Source: JBFLYN01 sp040756655 (GTDB lineage Bacteria; Bacillota; Sulfobacillia; UBA8153). From it: a DNA stretch of 19,379 bases. The position numbers and the translations under genes are program-made. The stretch spans positions 1-19,379 of the forward strand of contig JBFLYN010000048.1 of assembly GCA_040756655.1 (NCBI GenBank). Direction: 5' to 3'. The notes beneath the pieces are model-generated. The model was not told where the DNA came from. It saw only the letters and a program-made list of their open reading frames with translations, and made no database searches. Of the stretch, positions 15,350 to 19,379 are shown in pieces (the first letter of the stretch is position 1; every line of letters begins with the position of its first letter).

Positions 15350-15798
15350 GGCACACACCTCACCTGGGAGACATATTCCAAGGCCGCCTGGACCAGCAGC
15401 GGGATGCTGGCGCGCACCTCTGGCGAAAGCCCCATGCCCTCGGTGCAGGCAGGCTCGGTGCCCAGCAGCCGGACGGGTATCCCCCGGACCCGGGCCAGGG
15501 CGCAGATCTCCGCCGTACCCCAACCATGTAGGGAGATGGGGCGGCCGCCAGCGCCGTCCAGTTCCCACCCGTCCAGGGCGTACGGGGTTCCAGGGGGGCC
15601 ACCCCCAACCATGGCGTCGAATATCACCAGTGCCCGGGCACCAGCCATGACTTCCACCAACTGCACGGGCGCTGGGGCAGCTACCGTATCCACGTCGGGG
15701 CATGGGCAGACTTCCCGGAAGTTGGCCAGGGCTTCGAGTCCCAGTCCATCGTCACCTAAAAGGGGGTTGCCCACCCCGCACACCAGGATTTTCCCCAA
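15346..15798 (-). CDS. Hydrogenase maturation endopeptidase (HyaD/HycI family)
   Basis: Nickel-dependent protease that removes the C-terminal tail of the hydrogenase large subunit once the metal centre is in place. ILVCGVGNPLLGDDGLG is the family's N-terminal signature with the metal-binding acidic residue (DDG), and VIFDAMVGGGPPGT carries the second conserved acid. A histidine in the segment SLHGWG fits the third metal ligand. From TTG 15798 the protein has 150 residues, normal for the family; GTG 15807 and GTG 15831 are alternatives, and none has a perfect ribosome-binding site (GGGTGAG precedes the TTG closely). It diverges from the small-subunit gene. Its substrate is presumably the large subunit encoded at 16929-18326, which has a 13-residue tail after the last histidine. 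Confidence 0.9.
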   Translation of the reverse strand: MGKILVCGVGNPLLGDDGLGLEALANFREVCPCPDVDTVAAPAPVQLVEVMAGARALVIFDAMVGGGPPGTPYALDGWELDGAGGRPISLHGWGTAEICALARVRGIPVRLLGTEPACTEGMGLSPEVRASIPLLVQAALEYVSQVRCVP

Positions 15799-15880
15799 TG
15801 AACTCACCCAGGAGTAGAATGACCCGGCCACGCTGCTATTTATGCCCCAAACTGGCTATCCTACTGCGGGAGGTGCCTTT

Positions 15881-16969
15881 TTGTTCTCGCGCCGCGAGTT
15901 TCTCAAGCTATGCATGCAGGGCACCGCAGCCCTGGTCCTGTCCCGGACTCTCCTCCCGGAGCTGGCCCAGGCCGCCGCGGTGCTGGGCCGCCGGACACCC
16001 CTGGTCTGGCTGGAAGCAGACACCTGTGCTGGTAACATAATATCGTTCATGAACGGCGTCGACCCCGGGCTGGAGGAAGTGGTCTTCGACCTGTTCGAGC
16101 TCAGGTTCAACACCATGCTCATGGCATCCCAGGGGGCCTTGGCCCTGGATGTCCTGGAAGACCTGCGGGATCACCGGGCGGGCGAGTACATCCTGGTAGT
16201 GGAGGGCACCATTCCCTCAGGATCCATGGCCGTACTGGCCGGGTGCGAAAAACGTGAGTTCAGCGCCGAAGAACTATTGGGATGGCTGGCACCCCGGGCC
16301 CGGGCCGTGGTGGCCGCAGGCACCTGCGCTGCTTATGGGGGGCTCTACGCTGCCCGACCCAACCCCTCCGGCAGCCGCGCCATAGGGCAGCTGCTGCCCG
16401 GACGGGTCATCAACGTGCCGGGCTGCCCCATCCACCCGGACTGGATGCTGGGTACTCTGGCCCACCTTCTGCTCTACGGGGAACCCGAGCTGGACTCCTA
16501 CCGCCGTCCCATCATGTTCTTTTCCCGTACCGTCCACGAGCAGTGCCCGCGCCGGGGCGACTTCCAGCGCGGGTGTTTTGCCGATTACCCGGGGGACGCC
16601 GGCTGCTACTATCGCATCGGCTGCAAGGGCCCGGTGACCCACGCCGATTGCCCCACCCGCCAGTGGAACCACTACCAGAACTGGCCCATAGAAGCCAACA
16701 CCCCATGCATCGGCTGTACCAGTCCCCAGTTCCCCGATGGCACCGGACCGTTTTTCCGGCACCTGCCAGATCTGCACTTCGCAGGGCGGTCCTGGTCGCC
16801 CCGGGGACTGGCCCGGGCCGGGCTGGGAGCTACCCTGGGAGCTGTGGGCCTGCACCTGGCCGGGGGGCTAGCCACCGGGCGGGTGCAGGAGAAATGGGGC
16901 AGGGACCGCAGGAGGTTGGAGGAACCAGGTGAAAAGGAGACTGAGCATCAACCCGGTGACCAGGGCTAA
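15881..16969 (+). CDS. [NiFe] uptake hydrogenase small subunit, Tat-exported
   Basis: Electron-transfer subunit with three iron-sulfur clusters. SRREFLK (residues 3-9) and a hydrophobic stretch form a twin-arginine signal; a C-terminal hydrophobic segment (about 305-325) should anchor it in the membrane. Cluster ligands: GTCAAYGG (C149) and PGCP (C182) for the proximal cluster, HEQC (H219, C222) and GCYYRIGC for the distal cluster, and DCPT, NWPIE and PCIGC for a medial cluster with proline in the fourth position, as in [3Fe-4S] types. The usual CxxC near the N-terminus is C49-A-G-N52, so one proximal cysteine is replaced by Asn. TTG 15881 is preferred because GGGAGGTG (15868-15875) precedes it and it gives a short Tat n-region; ATG 15842 has no ribosome-binding site. 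It overlaps the large-subunit gene by 41 bases. Confidence 0.93.
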   Translation: MFSRREFLKLCMQGTAALVLSRTLLPELAQAAAVLGRRTPLVWLEADTCAGNIISFMNGVDPGLEEVVFDLFELRFNTMLMASQGALALDVLEDLRDHRAGEYILVVEGTIPSGSMAVLAGCEKREFSAEELLGWLAPRARAVVAAGTCAAYGGLYAARPNPSGSRAIGQLLPGRVINVPGCPIHPDWMLGTLAHLLLYGEPELDSYRRPIMFFSRTVHEQCPRRGDFQRGCFADYPGDAGCYYRIGCKGPVTHADCPTRQWNHYQNWPIEANTPCIGCTSPQFPDGTGPFFRHLPDLHFAGRSWSPRGLARAGLGATLGAVGLHLAGGLATGRVQEKWGRDRRRLEEPGEKETEHQPGDQG

Positions 16970-18326
16970 CGGCGTCCTGTCCCTGGAGGTGGACTTAGAA
17001 GACCATGCGGTGGTGGATGCCCGCAGCATTGGGCCCATCTTCCGTGGTTTCGAGGTACTTCTCAAAGGACGCGACCCCCGCGACGCCCCGTACTTCACCG
17101 AGCGGGTGTGCGGCATCTGCTCGGCGGCGCACGGCATCGCGGCGTGCCTGGCCCTGGAAAACGCGGCTGGGGTAACCATCCCCCCCAATGGGCAGTTAGT
17201 GCGCAACCTGGTGCTGGGCGCGGATTTTCTCCAAAGCCACATCCGCCATTTCTACCTGCTGGCCCTGCCCGACTACTTTGCCGGGCCCGACGTGCCTCCG
17301 TTCAGGCCCCGGTCCTTCCAGGACCTGCGGTTCGGCCGGGAGGCCGAGCTGCGGCTGACCGAGCACTACGTGCAGGCCATAGCCGCTAGCCGGCGGGCCC
17401 ACCAGGTCGTGGGCATGCTGGGAGGAAAGGCCCCTTTCCCTCACAGCCTGGTACCCGGTGGGGCGTCCATCTCCCCCACCGCCCACCTCGTAACTGAAGT
17501 GCGCTCCGTGTTGCGGGAAGTCAGGGGCTTCATCGAGGGGATCTACCTGGACGACCTGGAGCTTTTGAAGGTCACCTACCCGGACTACTTTGAACTGGGT
17601 ACCGGTCCTCTGGACCTGCTGGTTTTCCGGCTTTTCCCGCTGCTGCCGGGGGGTGCGCTCTGGGACAGTGGTGCGGTGCTGGACGGCCGGCCAGAGGCCG
17701 TGGTGGAGGCCGAGATTGCCGAGGATGTGACCCGGGCCTTTTTCGCCCAGGCGGCCGGTGGCCACCCCAGCCAGGGCCACACCTACCCGGACCCAGGCAA
17801 AGAGAACTCCTACACCTGGGTCAAGGCTCCGCGCTACCGTGGCCGCGCCATGGAGTGCGGGCCCTTGGCCCGGGCGTGGCTGTCGGGTGACAGGACCCGG
17901 GGGCCATCGGTAATGGCCCGGTTGGAGGCCCGGGCACGGGAGGCCCTGCAGGTGGCGCGCGCCATGGAAGACTGGCTGGACCAGCTAGTGCCCGGGGATC
18001 CGGTCACGTTGCCTATCACTGTTCCCCGCAACGCATCTGCCAGCGGGCTAGCGGGCGCGCAACGAGGCGCCCTGGGTCACTGGATGCGCATTGAGGGCGG
18101 GCGTATCGCCTCCTACCAGATCATCACCCCGTCGGCATGGAATTTCTCGCCCCGGGACAGCCAGGGTCAGCCGGGGCCCGTGGAGCGAGCCCTCATGGGT
18201 ACCCGGGTGGAGAACCCCGAAGAGCCGGTGGAACTGGGAAGGATCGTGCGCAGTTTCGACCCTTGTGTTTCCTGTGCCGTGCATGTAACCCGCGCTGGCG
18301 GTCAGGCGCAGGTCTTGAAGCTGTAA
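16929..18326 (+). CDS. [NiFe] uptake hydrogenase large subunit
   Basis: Catalytic subunit that oxidises H2 at the Ni-Fe site. The N-terminal metal-binding motif RVCGICSAAH (C61, C64) and the C-terminal DPCVSCAVH (C446, C449, H452) supply the four cysteine ligands. Thirteen residues follow H452, the tail expected to be cut off by the endopeptidase. Other family blocks are GGKAPFPHSLVPGG, YTWVKAPRY and MECGPLAR. At 465 residues it is clearly shorter than typical group 1 large subunits such as HyaB (near 600), though it pairs with a Tat-exported small subunit and cytochrome b. GTG 16929 follows GGAGGA by five bases and lies inside the end of the small-subunit gene. Export would be by piggy-back on the small subunit's Tat signal. 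Confidence 0.95.
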   Translation: MKRRLSINPVTRANGVLSLEVDLEDHAVVDARSIGPIFRGFEVLLKGRDPRDAPYFTERVCGICSAAHGIAACLALENAAGVTIPPNGQLVRNLVLGADFLQSHIRHFYLLALPDYFAGPDVPPFRPRSFQDLRFGREAELRLTEHYVQAIAASRRAHQVVGMLGGKAPFPHSLVPGGASISPTAHLVTEVRSVLREVRGFIEGIYLDDLELLKVTYPDYFELGTGPLDLLVFRLFPLLPGGALWDSGAVLDGRPEAVVEAEIAEDVTRAFFAQAAGGHPSQGHTYPDPGKENSYTWVKAPRYRGRAMECGPLARAWLSGDRTRGPSVMARLEARAREALQVARAMEDWLDQLVPGDPVTLPITVPRNASASGLAGAQRGALGHWMRIEGGRIASYQIITPSAWNFSPRDSQGQPGPVERALMGTRVENPEEPVELGRIVRSFDPCVSCAVHVTRAGGQAQVLKL

Positions 18327-18339
18327 AGGAGGTCCTTAC

Positions 18340-18966
18340 GTGGGCAAAAAGCACGAACCCAGGGTTATCTGCGTGCTGCATTGGGTACACATGGCAGCTT
18401 TCGTGATAGCGGCCCTGGCCGGCTTCTACATTCACTACCCTTCCCGGTTCTTCCTTTTCGGGGCCATGACCACCGCACAGGCGTTCAAGGTGGTTGCCAG
18501 CGACATCTTCCTGCTCACCTTCATGATCCGGCTAGTCCATGGCCTGTATACTGGTGACTGGCGCACGCTGGTGTTTACACCGCAAGACGGGCCCGGCCTG
18601 GCGGCCGCTCTCAAGTACAGGCTGCTTTTCGCCGGCCCGCGTCCCCTCCAGGGCCGCTACGATGTGTTCCAGAAACTACTGTGGACCTTCTGGGCGTTTC
18701 TCACCCCGGCCCTGGCCATTACCGGGGTACTCATGTTCTCGCCCACCCCCGGCTGGCTGATGGCAGCGGTGCCGCCGGCCGCCAGGCGCCTGATCAAGGG
18801 GTTTCCCGGCCCCACCGGTTACCAGGTCCGCACCGTTCACTTCCTGCTGGCCTCGCTGCTGGCCTTCACCTTCCTCATCTACCTGTACTCTACCCTGGTG
18901 TTTTTCCTTGCCGGCCGGCAGGCCGGTTTGGCCGGGCGCATCCGCCGGCAACAGCCGGGGGAGTAG
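18340..18966 (+). CDS. Hydrogenase cytochrome b subunit (HyaC-like)
   Basis: Membrane di-haem cytochrome b that accepts electrons from the hydrogenase small subunit and reduces quinone. The 208-residue protein has four predicted membrane segments (about 14-34, 52-70, 118-138 and 163-192). Candidate haem-ligand histidines are H14 or H17 (VLHWVH), H67 (RLVHG) and H167 (RTVHFLL), matching the pattern of the Ni/Fe-hydrogenase b-type cytochrome family, although individual ligands cannot be proved here. The GTG at 18340 has a perfect AAAGGAGG a few bases upstream and the gene begins 13 bases after the large-subunit stop. It ends the plus-strand hydrogenase operon; no further hydrogenase gene follows before the window end. 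Confidence 0.9.
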   Translation: MGKKHEPRVICVLHWVHMAAFVIAALAGFYIHYPSRFFLFGAMTTAQAFKVVASDIFLLTFMIRLVHGLYTGDWRTLVFTPQDGPGLAAALKYRLLFAGPRPLQGRYDVFQKLLWTFWAFLTPALAITGVLMFSPTPGWLMAAVPPAARRLIKGFPGPTGYQVRTVHFLLASLLAFTFLIYLYSTLVFFLAGRQAGLAGRIRRQQPGE

Positions 18967-19002
18967 TGTGCTAGCGTGAGTTTCCTAGATACACGTGCCA
19001 AA

Positions 19003-19042
19003 AGGGACGAAAGTCCTGTAGGGCAAGCCGTTTTGGGCTTGC
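19003..19042 (+). terminator. Hairpins after the hydrogenase operon, possible terminator
   Basis: A short GNRA-type hairpin GGGAC-GAAA-GTCCT (19004-19017) is followed by a perfect 7-base stem GCAAGCC (19023-19029) / GGCTTGC (19036-19042) with loop GTTTTG. They begin 37 bases after the cytochrome b stop. No T-run follows, so function as an intrinsic terminator is uncertain; the pair could also belong to a small structured RNA or to an end of the adjoining mobile-element remnant. Confidence 0.35.
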
Positions 19043-19057
19043 GCTCCTGTTACCTAA

Positions 19058-19234
19058 CTACTGAGTGTGTAGAGTCAGCAGACCGAGTTTCTCATTCGAG
19101 ACCTGGGCGGTATAAGGTTCCACCCCTCCGCCCGTCACCTTAGCGATGATATCATCTACCTTGCCCAGATACTTCTGCCAAGCCACGCGAGATTTGCCAT
19201 CTACCCAGGCCGTCTGAATGGCATAGTAGTAGCA
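19058..19234 (-). pseudogene. Remnant of an IS1634-like transposase
   Basis: The minus strand reads CYYYAIQTAWVDGKSRVAWQ, then KYLGKVDDIIAKVTGGG, to a stop at 19058-19060 (58 residues). Tyrosine-rich CYYY, VDGKSRVxWQKYLG and DDII correspond to the N-terminal region of IS1634/IS4-type transposases. A TAG stands directly before the first cysteine codon and no catalytic DDE part follows, so this is a fragment. Further N-terminal sequence (VDVSRCRA) appears in another frame just upstream at about 19235-19262, suggesting a frameshift as well. The rest of 18967-19379 contains no other gene that I can recognise. No terminal inverted repeats were identified. Confidence 0.6.
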
Positions 19235-19379
19235 CTACAGCGCGACATCTAGACACATCCACCGCGATGTGGTAGACTTCTCCTGGGGCGCTATCGCAGC
19301 GGTACGGGCGGTGGCGGGGTACACGGCCACCGGTGGTACGAGGCCTATTGGGCTTCCGCCGGGCTCCGACAGCCAGTCC

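Noticed and set aside
15350..15703. Long N-terminal extension of HypF
   Set aside because: It is the shadow of the endopeptidase gene in another frame; HypF begins at MNTVRWRLEVSG with its own ribosome-binding site.
15819..16040. ATG 15819 with GGAG upstream as the hydrogenase small-subunit start
   Set aside because: It is in a different frame from the Tat signal and gives an unrelated product; TTG 15881 has a stronger ribosome-binding site in the correct frame.
1..19379. CRISPR array, tRNA or rRNA genes
   Set aside because: No regularly spaced direct repeats and no tRNA or rRNA signature were seen on either strand.

Overview
GC-rich bacterial DNA (by eye above 60% G+C) with densely packed genes. 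A T-box leader in front of tyrS and a lipoprotein with a spore-germination-type (Gmad2-like) domain point to a high-GC member of the Bacillota. A twin-arginine-exported, membrane-anchored [NiFe] uptake hydrogenase, its maturation genes and a UbiA/MenA-type prenyltransferase suggest an anaerobic or facultative organism with quinone-linked H2 oxidation. The species cannot be fixed from the sequence.

Layout. 1-458: a good sigma-A-type promoter followed by a tyrosine-specific T-box leader. 459-2698 (+): tyrS, overlapping by ATGA a D12-class adenine DNA methyltransferase. 2695-5105 (-): a second, unrelated DNA methyltransferase and a class V aminotransferase in one operon; the two methyltransferases converge and share a CTAG tetranucleotide that holds both stop codons. 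5241-7280 (+): UbiA-family prenyltransferase and a lipoprotein. 7297-7341: a strong hairpin between convergent genes. 7355-8354 (-): a zinc metalloprotease gene broken by two frameshifts. 8472-9062 (-): an iron-sulfur flavoprotein/FMN-reductase-like protein. 9266-10222 (+): threonine dehydratase, preceded by a perfect inverted repeat over its likely promoter; it converges on the next gene with a second CTAG stop-codon overlap.

10219-18966 is the hydrogenase region. On the minus strand are a hydrogenase-specific endopeptidase, hypF, hypC, hypD, hypE (mostly overlapping or a few bases apart) and a small ferredoxin-reductase-like protein. On the plus strand, diverging from the endopeptidase, are the small subunit, large subunit and cytochrome b. 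HypF/HypE make cyanide from carbamoyl phosphate, HypC/HypD assemble the Fe(CN)2CO unit, and the endopeptidase removes the 13-residue tail of the large subunit; the small subunit passes electrons to the cytochrome b and so to quinone. hypA and hypB (nickel insertion) are not in the window. The final 413 bases contain no intact gene, only a hairpin and the remnant of an IS1634-like transposase.

Most interesting points: the small subunit has Asn where the fourth cysteine ligand of the proximal [4Fe-4S] cluster is expected; a DNA methyltransferase is translationally coupled to tyrS and so probably lies under T-box control; two methyltransferases occur without a recognisable restriction enzyme; a truncated ferredoxin-reductase-like protein follows hypE; and the protease pseudogene has two separable lesions.
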